A stretch of 64,000 nucleotides of DNA, taken from Flavobacteriaceae bacterium (GTDB lineage: Bacteria > Bacteroidota > Bacteroidia > Flavobacteriales > Flavobacteriaceae). The position numbers and the translations under genes were made by a program. The stretch is from NCBI GenBank assembly GCA_014238425.1, contig JABABD010000016.1, positions 1 through 64,000 on the forward strand, given 5' to 3'. Positions 20,323-29,315 of this stretch are shown here, in pieces (position 1 is the first letter of the stretch; each line of letters opens with the position of its first letter). Under the pieces are notes generated by a model. The model did not search any database. It was not told where the DNA came from and saw only the letters and a list, made by a program, of their open reading frames with translations.

Positions 20323-21339
20323 ATGAAAACAAAATTCATAGTATTAATAACAGCACTCATAGGTTTTATGAGTCATGCGCAAAGCATCGAGAAGTTTAGT
20401 ATAGATAGTGGCGGTGCTTCTGCAAGTGCAGGCGGTTTAGAAGTATTATATACCATTGGCGAAGTAAATGTACAAGAGTCAGATGCAGGCACTGTTTCAG
20501 TTTCCGAAGGCTTTATAAACTCGCAATCAAAAATACTAATGGAGTTACTAGTGCTTTTACAAGGGCCTTCTTTAAATCCAACAATTGCTGGCTTAATGAA
20601 CGATGATTTACGTGCAAATAATTATTTACCAACCACAAGTCCGTATGCAGATGGAGTAACAGTAGATGCTTCGATATTTGCAACCACAGGATTAGATGCT
20701 ATTGTAGATTGGGTTTGGGTTGAATTACGACAAGCTAACGACAATACTAAAATTGTAAACGCAAAATCTGCTTTATTACAGCGTGAGGGCGAAATTGTAG
20801 GTTTAGATGGTGTTTCAGTTTTAGAAATGAATGCTTCGCCTACCAATTATTATGTAGTCATTAAGCATAGGAATCATTTAGGTGCTATGTCTGCCAATCC
20901 TATTGCTCTAAGTGAAGATGAAACAGTTGTTGACTTTATAGGCTCTAGCTTTTTAACTTTTGGTAGTAATGCAAGGGTTCAATTAACATCAGGAGATATG
21001 GCACTTTGGGCAGGTAATGTCAATGGAGATACAAGCATCCAGTATGTTGGATCGGCACCAGAAAATGCAGACTTGTTAGCGGCTGTACTCAATAATCCAG
21101 CGAATTTTTTGGGACTTCCTTCATTTCCAATCAGTAATGTCTATTCGGATTTTGATGTAGATATGAATGGTAGTGTACTTTATACAGGTGGTTCAGTACC
21201 AGATATAACACCTATTTTGCAGAACGTACTATCTTATCCAGGAAATTTCCTTGGATTGACCTCTTGGCCGATCTTTGAGAGATTACCTGAGAATTCTGCA
21301 ACCAGCAGAGTCGCAAATAGTAGAAGTAAACAATATTAA
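20323..21339 (+). CDS. Secreted protein with two dockerin-like Asp/Asn-rich repeats, function unknown
   Basis: About 338 residues from the ATG at 20323, which gives signal peptide MKTKFIVLITALIGFMSHAQ; the in-frame ATG at 20290 is less likely. The N-terminal third (SIDSGGASASAGGLEVLYTIGEV) matches a segment seen in many flavobacterial surface proteins. The C-terminal part has two copies of a calcium-loop-like unit, GNVNGDTSIQYVG and DVDMNGSVLYTGG, each followed by a helix (LLAAVLNNPANFLGL / ILQNVLSYPGNFLGL). This recalls dockerin or thrombospondin type 3 loops. It has no recognisable sorting tail. It lies between the stalk genes and a T9SS cargo gene, so it is probably part of the same surface assembly. 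Confidence 0.7.
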   Translation: MKTKFIVLITALIGFMSHAQSIEKFSIDSGGASASAGGLEVLYTIGEVNVQESDAGTVSVSEGFINSQSKILMELLVLLQGPSLNPTIAGLMNDDLRANNYLPTTSPYADGVTVDASIFATTGLDAIVDWVWVELRQANDNTKIVNAKSALLQREGEIVGLDGVSVLEMNASPTNYYVVIKHRNHLGAMSANPIALSEDETVVDFIGSSFLTFGSNARVQLTSGDMALWAGNVNGDTSIQYVGSAPENADLLAAVLNNPANFLGLPSFPISNVYSDFDVDMNGSVLYTGGSVPDITPILQNVLSYPGNFLGLTSWPIFERLPENSATSRVANSRSKQY

Positions 21340-21355
21340 ATTAATAAGATATATT

Positions 21356-22183
21356 ATGAAAAAATCTATACGCATCCTAGTGATTACATTTATAATGTCG
21401 CTTTCATTCAATACCATAAATGCTCAGAACTACTCCTTCACTTTGGTAGATGACGGGAATTATGATTTTACGATAGCGGCTGTGACAGAATTCGATTCTG
21501 GAACCTTCGCACCAGTAACACAATCCTATGGATTCACTTTAGTGGTGCCAGATGGAGTGACCATAACCTTTAATACCTATTTGCCGGCTGGCACTTCTGG
21601 AACGGCAACACCCATTGCTGGAACCAGTGTCTCTGCGTTAGATGCAAGCATGGCAGACAAGGATCTTTATTTCATTTCCACTGATACTTCTGCAGGGACA
21701 TTTGCAGCACATATGACAGGTGAGACGATTAATTTGGTATCCTTTACAGTTAACGGTATGCCAACCACAGGTGAGTTGACCGTGTTGGACAATAATTCGA
21801 CATTAGCTTCGGCACCTGCATTAGGAGGTTCTCTAGACAGTTTCATACAGATTGATATCATTGACGATGCTACAGTGATTTTCAATAATGAATTTACTGG
21901 CTTAACAGGAACCACAAGTATTAATTTTTCAACTCTAGGGTTAGATGATAACGTGTTGGAAAGTACAGAGGTGTCTATATATCCGAATCCAACCTCTGAT
22001 GTTATTAATATAAAATCAACAATTATTATAGATTCAGTTGAAATGTTTGACTTGCTGGGCAAGCAAGTATTAACAATACAAGGGACAGAACAAATAAAAG
22101 TGAATCACTTACCAACAGGAGTGTATATACTAAAGGTCTATTCAGACAAAGGAAAATTTTCTAAGAAAGTGATTATTGAATAA
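21356..22183 (+). CDS. T9SS cargo protein with type A sorting domain, function unknown
   Basis: About 275 residues from ATG 21356 (signal peptide MKKSIRILVITFIMSLSFNTINAQ). The mature N-terminal region is a beta-rich, Thr/Ser-rich domain (about 25-200) I do not recognise. The last ~73 residues are a T9SS sorting tail (SIYPNP, VEMFDLLGKQVL, LPTGVYILKV, KKVIIE) closely matching the partial gene at 1-237. It starts 16 bases after the previous gene and ends the surface-protein cluster; a terminator follows. Confidence 0.85.
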   Translation: MKKSIRILVITFIMSLSFNTINAQNYSFTLVDDGNYDFTIAAVTEFDSGTFAPVTQSYGFTLVVPDGVTITFNTYLPAGTSGTATPIAGTSVSALDASMADKDLYFISTDTSAGTFAAHMTGETINLVSFTVNGMPTTGELTVLDNNSTLASAPALGGSLDSFIQIDIIDDATVIFNNEFTGLTGTTSINFSTLGLDDNVLESTEVSIYPNPTSDVINIKSTIIIDSVEMFDLLGKQVLTIQGTEQIKVNHLPTGVYILKVYSDKGKFSKKVIIE

Positions 22184-22253
22184 TGAATCCAAATAATTAA
22201 TGATGGTTAAACAATTATCTAAGAAGAAAATCAATATCACATTTGGGTTTATT

Positions 22254-22281
22254 AAAAAGAGCCTAATTAAAGGCTCTTTTT
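22254..22281 (+). terminator. Rho-independent terminator closing the surface-protein cluster
   Basis: An 11-bp perfect stem (22254-22264 and 22271-22281, core AAAAAGAGCCT) with a six-base loop ends in five Ts, 70 bases after the T9SS cargo stop. Confidence 0.8.
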
Positions 22282-22375
22282 AATGACGTAAGTTTACTTT
22301 TTAGAATATCCGTGATAATGATCTATTTGTAGGAGCTAATTAAATGCACTTTCTTATGTATTTTTACTAGCTCAT

Positions 22376-23395
22376 ATGGATTCACTTACACAAATAGTTT
22401 TAGGTGCCGCTTGCGGAGAAGCTGTCTTAGGAAAGAAGATAGGTAACAAAGCGTTGCTCTTTGGCGCAATTGCCGGAACTATCCCTGATTTAGATGTACT
22501 TACTGGGCCTTGGATTTATAGCAATGAAATTGATAGTATGGCATCGCATCGAGGTTTTAGTCACTCTATCTTGTTTTCGATTCTTGGAGCATTTGTGTTT
22601 GGGTATTTAGTGTATTGGCTTTATAACAGAGGTAGAAGGTTAAACACAACCACTAGAAAGGATTGGATATTGTTATTCTTTTTAGCACTGTTCACACATA
22701 TTGTATTGGACAGCTTTACGCCGTATGGCACGCAATGGTTCTTGCCATTTTCAGATGCTCGTGTCGCTTTTAATAATATTTCCGTAGCTGACCCCGTGTA
22801 TACAGTTCCTTTCCTGGTTTGTATGATTGTCCTGATGTTCTTTAACAGGAAAAGTAAACGACGACGGAATTGGCTAAAAGCGGGCTTGCTAATAAGTTCT
22901 GCTTATATGATTTTCACTATTGGTAATAAATTCCGCATTAATTCGCTGTTTGAAAAATCATTGAAAGAAGATCAGATTTCCTATGACAGATTCAGGGTAC
23001 AGCCGTCTATATTAAATAACATCTTATGGTACGGCGTTGCAGAAAACAAGAACAATTACCATGTGAGTTATTATTCATTGCTCGACAAGGAATCAAAGTT
23101 TACTAACTGGTTGACACTTCCTAAGAATCATGACCTGATTCCTAAAGATCATCCTGATTTAAAGACCTTAGCTTGGTTTAGTGATGATTATTTTAATGTG
23201 TTTCCTACAGAAGAAATTGGACAATTTAGATATAATGATTTACGCTATCCATCATTTAGTGATGATCCTAAAGAAGCCTTGTTTAGTATGACTATTTTTA
23301 GAGAAGGAAATCGTTGGGATATAAAACCATTTAATGGTAAAGCACCATCAAAAGAAGATTTTAATGCTTTTATTGAACGTATTAAAGGAAAGTAA
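22376..23395 (+). CDS. Membrane-bound metal-dependent hydrolase family protein (YdjM-like)
   Basis: This 339-residue protein matches the LexA-regulated YdjM/DUF457 family. The N-terminus MDSLTQIVLGAACGEAVLG, the GTIPDLDVL motif, SHRGFSHS and HIVLDSFTPYGTQ supply the conserved Asp/His set thought to bind metal. Four or so hydrophobic segments occupy the first ~190 residues; the C-terminal 150 residues are soluble. The substrate is not established for the family. It is convergent with the trans-sulfuration enzyme gene, only 29 bases apart, with no clear terminator between them. Confidence 0.85.
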   Translation: MDSLTQIVLGAACGEAVLGKKIGNKALLFGAIAGTIPDLDVLTGPWIYSNEIDSMASHRGFSHSILFSILGAFVFGYLVYWLYNRGRRLNTTTRKDWILLFFLALFTHIVLDSFTPYGTQWFLPFSDARVAFNNISVADPVYTVPFLVCMIVLMFFNRKSKRRRNWLKAGLLISSAYMIFTIGNKFRINSLFEKSLKEDQISYDRFRVQPSILNNILWYGVAENKNNYHVSYYSLLDKESKFTNWLTLPKNHDLIPKDHPDLKTLAWFSDDYFNVFPTEEIGQFRYNDLRYPSFSDDPKEALFSMTIFREGNRWDIKPFNGKAPSKEDFNAFIERIKGK

Positions 23396-23424
23396 ATTTA
23401 ACTATTCGTCACTGGATCATGTTT

Positions 23425-24639
23425 TCATGCTAATTCTGATTGAAGAATGTTCAACTCAATCATACAATCACGCATGATATCATAAGTGCGTTCAATATCA
23501 TTGTCTAAACCAATAGAAAAACGAATTAATCCATCATTTAAACCCATTTCGGATTGTTCATCCTCTGGAATCTCTGAAGATGTTGATGTACCGGGTGCAC
23601 TAAATAGTGTTTTGTAAAAGCCTAAACTAACAGCTAAGTAACCGAGGTTTTTACCTTGCATCATTTCCATTAAAGCATTGGCATTCTCTAGAGAACCAAC
23701 ATCAACCGTTAACATACCGCCAAATCCATATTCATCGTTATACATAGTTTTGAATAGCTCATGACTTGGATGTGACATCAATCCTGGATATACAGTTTTG
23801 ATACCATCTTTTTCAAATTGCTTAGCAATGTAAGCGGCATTATGGCTATGTTGTTTCATACGTATGTGAAGCGTTCTCATATTCTTTAATACAGAGGCTG
23901 CTCTTAAACTATCCATAGTTGATCCTAATAACATGGCCGCACCATCATTAACATTACGTAAATCATCAATAAATTCCTGAGTCCCACACACCACGCCACC
24001 AACAGTATCAGAAGAACCATTAATGAATTTTGTTAAACTATGGATGACGACATCTGCCCCCAATTTTACAGGAGCAATGCACAATGGTGAAAAGGTATTG
24101 TCTACAACCAATTTAAGATTGTGTTTCTTGGCTAGTTCAGCTAACCCAGCTATATCTGCAACTTCTAATAACGGGTTGCTGACAGATTCGCAGTATAATA
24201 TTTTCGTGTTTGGAGTTATAGAAGCTTCAACAATTTCTAATTTAGTGATGTCTACAAACGTTGTGTCAATATTAAACTGTGGTGTAAAATTCTTTAAAAA
24301 GGCATATGTACCGCCGTAAATAGTTCTGCTAGATACAATATGATCTCCCGCTTTGGCTAGTTGCAAAAGTACAGAAGTGATGGCGCCCATTCCAGAAGCA
24401 TACACATTAGCTGTTTCTGTTCCTTCCATAGCGGCAAGAGCTTCTCCTAAGTATAGATTACTTGGTGTGGTATGTCTTGAATATAAATAACAGCCGTCGG
24501 CGTTGCCTTCAAACGTATCGAACATAGTCTTCGCTGAAATGAATGTATATGTAGAGGAATCAGAAATTGAGGGATTAACGCCTCCAAATTCCCCAAAATA
24601 CTGTAAATCTTGAATATTGTCTGCTGGATTAAATTTCAT
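23425..24639 (-). CDS. Cys/Met metabolism PLP-dependent enzyme (methionine gamma-lyase / cystathionine lyase type)
   Basis: This 404-residue cytoplasmic enzyme of the trans-sulfuration family has the substrate/phosphate loop YSRHTTPSNL, the GMGAITSVLL helix, Asp180 in VVDNTF holding the pyridine nitrogen, and Lys204 in SLTKFINGSSD as the Schiff-base lysine. The YGGTY segment has Gly where methionine gamma-lyases often carry Cys, so cystathionine or homocysteine chemistry is equally possible. It is divergent from an Lrp/AsnC regulator across 157 bases, a layout that usually means amino-acid-responsive control of the enzyme. Confidence 0.85.
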   Translation of the reverse strand: MKFNPADNIQDLQYFGEFGGVNPSISDSSTYTFISAKTMFDTFEGNADGCYLYSRHTTPSNLYLGEALAAMEGTETANVYASGMGAITSVLLQLAKAGDHIVSSRTIYGGTYAFLKNFTPQFNIDTTFVDITKLEIVEASITPNTKILYCESVSNPLLEVADIAGLAELAKKHNLKLVVDNTFSPLCIAPVKLGADVVIHSLTKFINGSSDTVGGVVCGTQEFIDDLRNVNDGAAMLLGSTMDSLRAASVLKNMRTLHIRMKQHSHNAAYIAKQFEKDGIKTVYPGLMSHPSHELFKTMYNDEYGFGGMLTVDVGSLENANALMEMMQGKNLGYLAVSLGFYKTLFSAPGTSTSSEIPEDEQSEMGLNDGLIRFSIGLDNDIERTYDIMRDCMIELNILQSELA

Positions 24640-24796
24640 AGTTGCTAGTTTTTAGAGGTTCAAAATTGCAATACTTTAGATTAATAATCAATATAAAGCT
24701 TATTATTTAGATAATTTAATTATATATATGCTAATATTTAGATTATATGTTTATATTAGCTTATGAATCACTTATAAAACCGAAATTTTTTCAATC

Positions 24797-25255
24797 ATGC
24801 GATTTGACGATATCGATAAAAAATTATTAGAATTACTTCAAGGAGATAGCAAGCAAACATCTAAGGAATTATCAAACAAACTTAATTTGTCTGTTACAGC
24901 TGTTTATGAGCGCATCAAAAAACTAGAAAATCAAAACGTTATAAGTAAATACGTAGCATTAGTAAATAAAGAGAAGGTTGATAAAGCTTTTGTGGCGTTT
25001 TGTCATATTAAATTGGTGCAGCATTCACAGGAATATGTTGTAAAATTTGAAAAAGAAGTTGCTAACTTGGTAGAAGTTTTAGAATGTTATCATATCAGCG
25101 GTGATTATGACTATTTATTGAAGGTACATGTGACAGATATGGATGAGTTTAGAGAATTCATGGTAAAGAAACTAACGTCTATCAACCATATTGGGAGTAC
25201 GCATAGTATGTTTATGATAAATGAAGTAAAACACACCACTGCTATAACTATTTAA
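24797..25255 (+). CDS. Lrp/AsnC family transcriptional regulator
   Basis: This 152-residue protein has an N-terminal helix-turn-helix (about 4-50; KLLELLQGDSKQTSKELSNK, AVYERIKKLE) and a C-terminal RAM ligand-binding domain (about 65-150; VEVLECYHISGDYDYLLKV). It is expected to bind DNA as an octamer or dimer and respond to an amino acid. It is transcribed away from the trans-sulfuration enzyme gene, its likely target. The CPBP protease gene follows three bases after its stop. Confidence 0.93.
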   Translation: MRFDDIDKKLLELLQGDSKQTSKELSNKLNLSVTAVYERIKKLENQNVISKYVALVNKEKVDKAFVAFCHIKLVQHSQEYVVKFEKEVANLVEVLECYHISGDYDYLLKVHVTDMDEFREFMVKKLTSINHIGSTHSMFMINEVKHTTAITI

Positions 25256-25258
25256 TAT

Positions 25259-25885
25259 ATGCAATCAACAAAGTATAAATTAATTGAGTTCTTTATCATT
25301 TTTGTATTGATTCCTGTGAGTTTTGCAATTCCATACATACCATCGGTAAAGTTGGGAATAGGTATATTAGGGTTTGCATATATCATTTTTGTGTTGCTTA
25401 GAATAGAGAAAAACAAATTCAAGATGGCGTTGCATCTAAATTGGAAAACCTTTTGGAAAAGGACTTTTTTGCATTTGTTGATTATTGTCGCAATAACGGT
25501 TACATATGTTTGGCTTACAGATAAGACCCAGCTCTTCAATGTGATGTTGAATAACTCGAGACTTTGGCTTTTTATACTCTTTTTTTATAGTGCTTTTTCT
25601 GTATATCCTCAAGAACTCATTTACAGGACTTTCTTTTTTCAACGATATCAGTCACTCTTCAGAAATGAGTGGCTTTTTATTTTAGTGAATGCCGCTTTGT
25701 TTTCACTAGCTCATATTTTCTTTAGGAACACTCTTGTCATGTTCCTGACTTTTGTTGGTGGTATTTTGTTTGCATTAACTTTTAAGAAAACGAAATCAAC
25801 ACTTTTAGTGTCCATAGAGCATGCTATTTATGGATGTTGGTTGTTTACTGTTGGTATGGGAAATATGCTAGGATTTCCGTCTTAG
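25259..25885 (+). CDS. CPBP-family intramembrane protease-like protein
   Basis: This 208-residue protein has about six membrane helices and the CPBP (Abi/CAAX protease-like) motifs: QELIYR at 118-123, FSLAH with His152, and a third segment LVSIEHAIYG. The usual first motif EExxxR has Gln at the first position here, leaving Glu119 as the single acidic residue. The role could be prenyl-protein processing or an unknown peptidase. It starts three bases after the lrp-like gene, and its stop overlaps the convergent response regulator's end by four bases. Confidence 0.82.
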   Translation: MQSTKYKLIEFFIIFVLIPVSFAIPYIPSVKLGIGILGFAYIIFVLLRIEKNKFKMALHLNWKTFWKRTFLHLLIIVAITVTYVWLTDKTQLFNVMLNNSRLWLFILFFYSAFSVYPQELIYRTFFFQRYQSLFRNEWLFILVNAALFSLAHIFFRNTLVMFLTFVGGILFALTFKKTKSTLLVSIEHAIYGCWLFTVGMGNMLGFPS

Positions 25886-26565
25886 CGCATTTGTTTTTCC
25901 AGATCAGTGCGATGACTATCACTAATAGGAATTTTGGTGCCTTTTATAAAGACATATTTTGACTCTATCAAATCTATTTTTTCAATGGATACTATGTAGG
26001 ATTTATGCGTCCGAACAAAGGAATGCGGTAATTTATCCAACGCATCTGCAATGGTCTCTCTAGCCATTATTTTTTTTTCATTTGTGTAATACACCATATA
26101 ATTCCCATCCTTTTTTAGATAAAGTATATCGTCAATATTAACGCGGTGCTTTTGATAACCACTTTTAATCAGTAGTGTTTGATCGCGCTCTGCTATGGTG
26201 TTACTGTTGTTTTTTAAAATTTTAGAAACCTTTGTTACCGCTTTCAAGAACCTTTGAAATACAACAGGCTTTAGAAGATAGTCTGCAGCATCGAGATCAT
26301 AACTTTCTACAGCATATTGTGGATATGCAGTAGTGAAGATAATACGACATTGTTTTGGGACAAGTTTGGCCAATTGCACCCCAGAGATATTTGGCATATT
26401 AATGTCAAGAAAAATGATATGAGGTACTTTATCTTCAATGTGTTTTAGAGCATTTATAGGATTCCTGAAGGATGTCCAAGACCCAATATCATCACAACGA
26501 TTGCAATAATTCTCCATGAGCTCTATGGCTTTAGGTTCGTCATCTATAATCACAGCATTAAGCAT
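25882..26565 (-). CDS. LytTR-family response regulator
   Basis: This 227-residue protein has a receiver domain (VIIDDE, Asp54 in IIFLDINMP, Lys near YLLKPV) and a LytTR DNA-binding domain (about 125-227; FVRTHKSYIVSIEKIDLI). Its start overlaps the end of the upstream histidine kinase by eight bases, so the pair is translationally coupled. With the kinase it lies divergent from a secreted class C serine hydrolase, a plausible target. Confidence 0.93.
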   Translation of the reverse strand: MLNAVIIDDEPKAIELMENYCNRCDDIGSWTSFRNPINALKHIEDKVPHIIFLDINMPNISGVQLAKLVPKQCRIIFTTAYPQYAVESYDLDAADYLLKPVVFQRFLKAVTKVSKILKNNSNTIAERDQTLLIKSGYQKHRVNIDDILYLKKDGNYMVYYTNEKKIMARETIADALDKLPHSFVRTHKSYIVSIEKIDLIESKYVFIKGTKIPISDSHRTDLEKQMR

Positions 26566-27616
26566 TGTCCCTAATCAGTTTTAGTTTTACTCTAAAAGTA
26601 TCATCTTTTTCTTGAAGGTCAAGGTCATGCAAGTTTTCGTATAGTATCGCCAAACGTCTTTTAACATTTTTAAGGCCTATTCCTGAGTTTTTGAAGTTTA
26701 TCACTTCGTTGGTGTTCTTCCTTTTCATAGAGTTGGCACATTCGAACAAAACAGATTCCTTTGTCACATTAATAGTAATATGAATGTACGACTTGCTGTA
26801 AATATCAATGCCATGTTTAAAAGCATTCTCTACAAATGGAATGAATAAGGCAGGAGCAATGTTTATACCTTTAAGATTGCCTATTGTCTTGAAAGTAATA
26901 GATATGGGATCCTCGTCATCAAATCTCAATTTATTAAGTTGAATATAATTTTCTATGAATTCGACTTCCTTTTCAAGTGGTATGAGGTTGTCTTGTGTAT
27001 CATGAAGTAAAAATCGTAGTAGTTCTGAAAGTTGAGTAATGCCAGATGACACCTCCTTTTGTTGATGTTTTTCGGAGATCGATAATAAATTATTCAGTGC
27101 ATTGAACAAAAAATGCGGATTGATCTGCGATTTCAATAGTTTCAATTCGGCCGTAAGTTTATCCTCTTTCAACTTTTGTTTCAAGGCTTCTTCTTTTTGC
27201 CAACGTAGCAACATGATGTGTACAAAAGAGATTCCTACGAAAAAAATGTAAAGCCAAATAGACACTATTAAAGTTTCGAATATATAAAACTCAAAACCAT
27301 AGATCAGCTTATTTTTAATCAAGTCCAACACTAACGCTGTAATAGTGGCAATTAACAAATACAAAGAATAAGACCTGAATTTTTTGCTGTGAAAGTACTT
27401 TGAAAGAAAATAAACATTGAAATAGTATAGGAGCATTATCAGAATAAAACTGATAGTAGTACCAATTATACTTCTGTCATCATAGGAAATGGTAATGGTC
27501 TCTATATCGTTTATCACTTCCACTTCCCTCATTTGGGGACTGGTGATAGAGAATATTAGGTAAAAGCAAATGACCCAAAATAACATATTGAGTCCTATTT
27601 CTATTAATCGTTTCAT
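26558..27616 (-). CDS. LytS-type membrane histidine kinase
   Basis: This 352-residue kinase has about four membrane helices in the first 138 residues, a short coiled coil (KEEALKQKLKEDKLTAEL), then a His_kinase domain with SQINPHFLFNALNNL. His168 is the likely phospho-acceptor; the ATPase part has APALFIPFVENAFKHG and GIGLKNVKRRL. It has no large sensory domain, so the signal is probably read in the membrane. It partners the overlapping LytTR regulator. Confidence 0.92.
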   Translation of the reverse strand: MKRLIEIGLNMLFWVICFYLIFSITSPQMREVEVINDIETITISYDDRSIIGTTISFILIMLLYYFNVYFLSKYFHSKKFRSYSLYLLIATITALVLDLIKNKLIYGFEFYIFETLIVSIWLYIFFVGISFVHIMLLRWQKEEALKQKLKEDKLTAELKLLKSQINPHFLFNALNNLLSISEKHQQKEVSSGITQLSELLRFLLHDTQDNLIPLEKEVEFIENYIQLNKLRFDDEDPISITFKTIGNLKGINIAPALFIPFVENAFKHGIDIYSKSYIHITINVTKESVLFECANSMKRKNTNEVINFKNSGIGLKNVKRRLAILYENLHDLDLQEKDDTFRVKLKLIRDNA

Positions 27617-27663
27617 AGTCTGTGTTTGTAAAAGTATATCGAAAAACCTTTATAATAATGAGA

Positions 27664-27783
27664 TATGTGACATAACCGTCACTATTTGTGATGAAATGGC
27701 CGTTAAGTGCCCATTTTTTGATTTGCTAACATATTTCAAGGGCTATATAACTTTTATTTTATTGATGTGTTCTTGTCACATAA
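27664..27783. promoter_or_regulatory. Divergent control region with two inverted TATGTGACA sites
   Basis: The 196-base gap between the kinase (minus) and the serine hydrolase (plus) holds TATGTGACA at 27664-27672 and its exact reverse complement at 27775-27783. The first copy is also part of a GTGAC-N6-GTCAC inverted repeat (27667-27682). These are candidate binding sites for the LytTR or another dimeric regulator. Confidence 0.3.
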
Positions 27784-27812
27784 TTTTGAGGTAAATCTAA
27801 AATCATTAAACG

Positions 27813-29228
27813 ATGAAATCAACAATCAAATTCGCATTGATACTAATTATGTGTATGAGCTGTCAAGCTCAAAAAAGTAATAACAATGGCATTGAGCAAA
27901 AAATTGAAAATTATCTCGAACAATTAGAGAAAGATCAGTTTCATGGCAGTGTATTGGTCGCTCATAAAGGTGAAATACTAGTGTCCAAAGGATATGGCTT
28001 CTCTAACAAAGAAAGTTCTCTGAAAAACTCAAACAATACTGTTTTTGATATTGGTTCAATAACAAAGCAGTTCACCGCAGCTGGAATATTGAAGCTGGAA
28101 GAGCAAGGAAAACTATCTACCATTGACAAGATTAGTAAATACTTTACTGATGTACCAGCAAATAAAAAAGATATAACCCTACATCAATTACTGACGCATT
28201 CTTCAGGTTTTCGTCCAGCTTTAGGCCACGACTATCATAGTATTTTAAAAGAAGATTTCCTTAAGAAAGCCTTTGATTCTGAATCGTTATTCAGTGCTGG
28301 GTCTCAATATGAATACTCTAATGTTGGATATACATTATTAGCCATGATCATTGAAGAGGTTTCAGGAATGTCCTATGAGGCGTTTCTTTACAATAACCTT
28401 TGGAAACCAGCAAAAATGCAATTGACGGGCTATCAAAGACCTAATTACGATCAAGATAACGTAGCAGTTGGTTACAAAAAGTCTGGAAAATGGGGGAAAC
28501 CAAATGAAAAATGGGATTCTGATGTGTCCTGGCATTTAAAAGGTAATGGTGGTATTTTATCAACGACCGGAGATATGTATAAGTGGCACAGGGCACTTTT
28601 GGGTAATGGTGTTTTATCTGAAACGTCCAAGTCAAAAATGTACTCGAAGCATATTCGTGAAGGCGAAGATGCACAATCTTACTATGGTTATGGTTGGGCA
28701 ATTTTCCCGACATCTAGGAATACCGAACTCATTGCTCATAATGGCGGAAATGGTATATTTTTCGCAGATTTCTGGAGATACTTGGAAGAAGATGTTACCA
28801 TTATGGTCATGACCAATCAAGCAAATAGAGGATATGATGAATTGGCATTGCAGCTGGCACGAATCATTTTAGATCCCGATCATAAGCCTAATGCGGAACT
28901 TAGAATATCGGAAAGCGAAGCAAAATTCCAGCGACAAATTGAAGGAATTCTGGATGGGTTTTTAGAAGTCATTAAAAGAAATGATGAAACTGCTTGGAAA
29001 GATTTCATAGAGGGCAATGGTTCTAAGGAATTTATTGGATTTGTATCAATGAAAGAGCATTTGGCAGTATTTCGTAAAATGCATGAGAAGCTGAAAGATC
29101 AAAATGCGAACGGTGTGACAATTTCTGAAGGCGAACTTAAAATTACCTTTGATAATAACATTTTAGTGATGAACACAGAACAGACAAAAAATGAGAACGT
29201 CAAAATTGGTGGAATGATGCTAGAGTAA
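27813..29228 (+). CDS. Class C beta-lactamase-like serine hydrolase, lipoprotein
   Basis: This 471-residue protein has a lipoprotein signal (lipobox MCMSC, Cys17). The penicillin-binding fold carries Ser82-x-x-Lys85 (GSITKQFTAAG) and Tyr168-Ser-Asn170 (YEYSNVGY), with HNGGNG as the third motif. About 120 C-terminal residues form a separate domain. Proteins of this kind include D-Ala-D-Ala peptidases, esterases and D-amino-acid peptidases, so a true beta-lactamase role is not implied. It is divergent from a LytS/LytTR pair; an ankyrin protein gene follows. Confidence 0.88.
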   Translation: MKSTIKFALILIMCMSCQAQKSNNNGIEQKIENYLEQLEKDQFHGSVLVAHKGEILVSKGYGFSNKESSLKNSNNTVFDIGSITKQFTAAGILKLEEQGKLSTIDKISKYFTDVPANKKDITLHQLLTHSSGFRPALGHDYHSILKEDFLKKAFDSESLFSAGSQYEYSNVGYTLLAMIIEEVSGMSYEAFLYNNLWKPAKMQLTGYQRPNYDQDNVAVGYKKSGKWGKPNEKWDSDVSWHLKGNGGILSTTGDMYKWHRALLGNGVLSETSKSKMYSKHIREGEDAQSYYGYGWAIFPTSRNTELIAHNGGNGIFFADFWRYLEEDVTIMVMTNQANRGYDELALQLARIILDPDHKPNAELRISESEAKFQRQIEGILDGFLEVIKRNDETAWKDFIEGNGSKEFIGFVSMKEHLAVFRKMHEKLKDQNANGVTISEGELKITFDNNILVMNTEQTKNENVKIGGMMLE

Positions 29229-29315
29229 TGAAATGGGTAATTTTAACATAATCCTATGTTAAATGGATGTTGGTTTTACCGAAAAATAAATACCTTTTCT
29301 GAAAACAAACCAATT

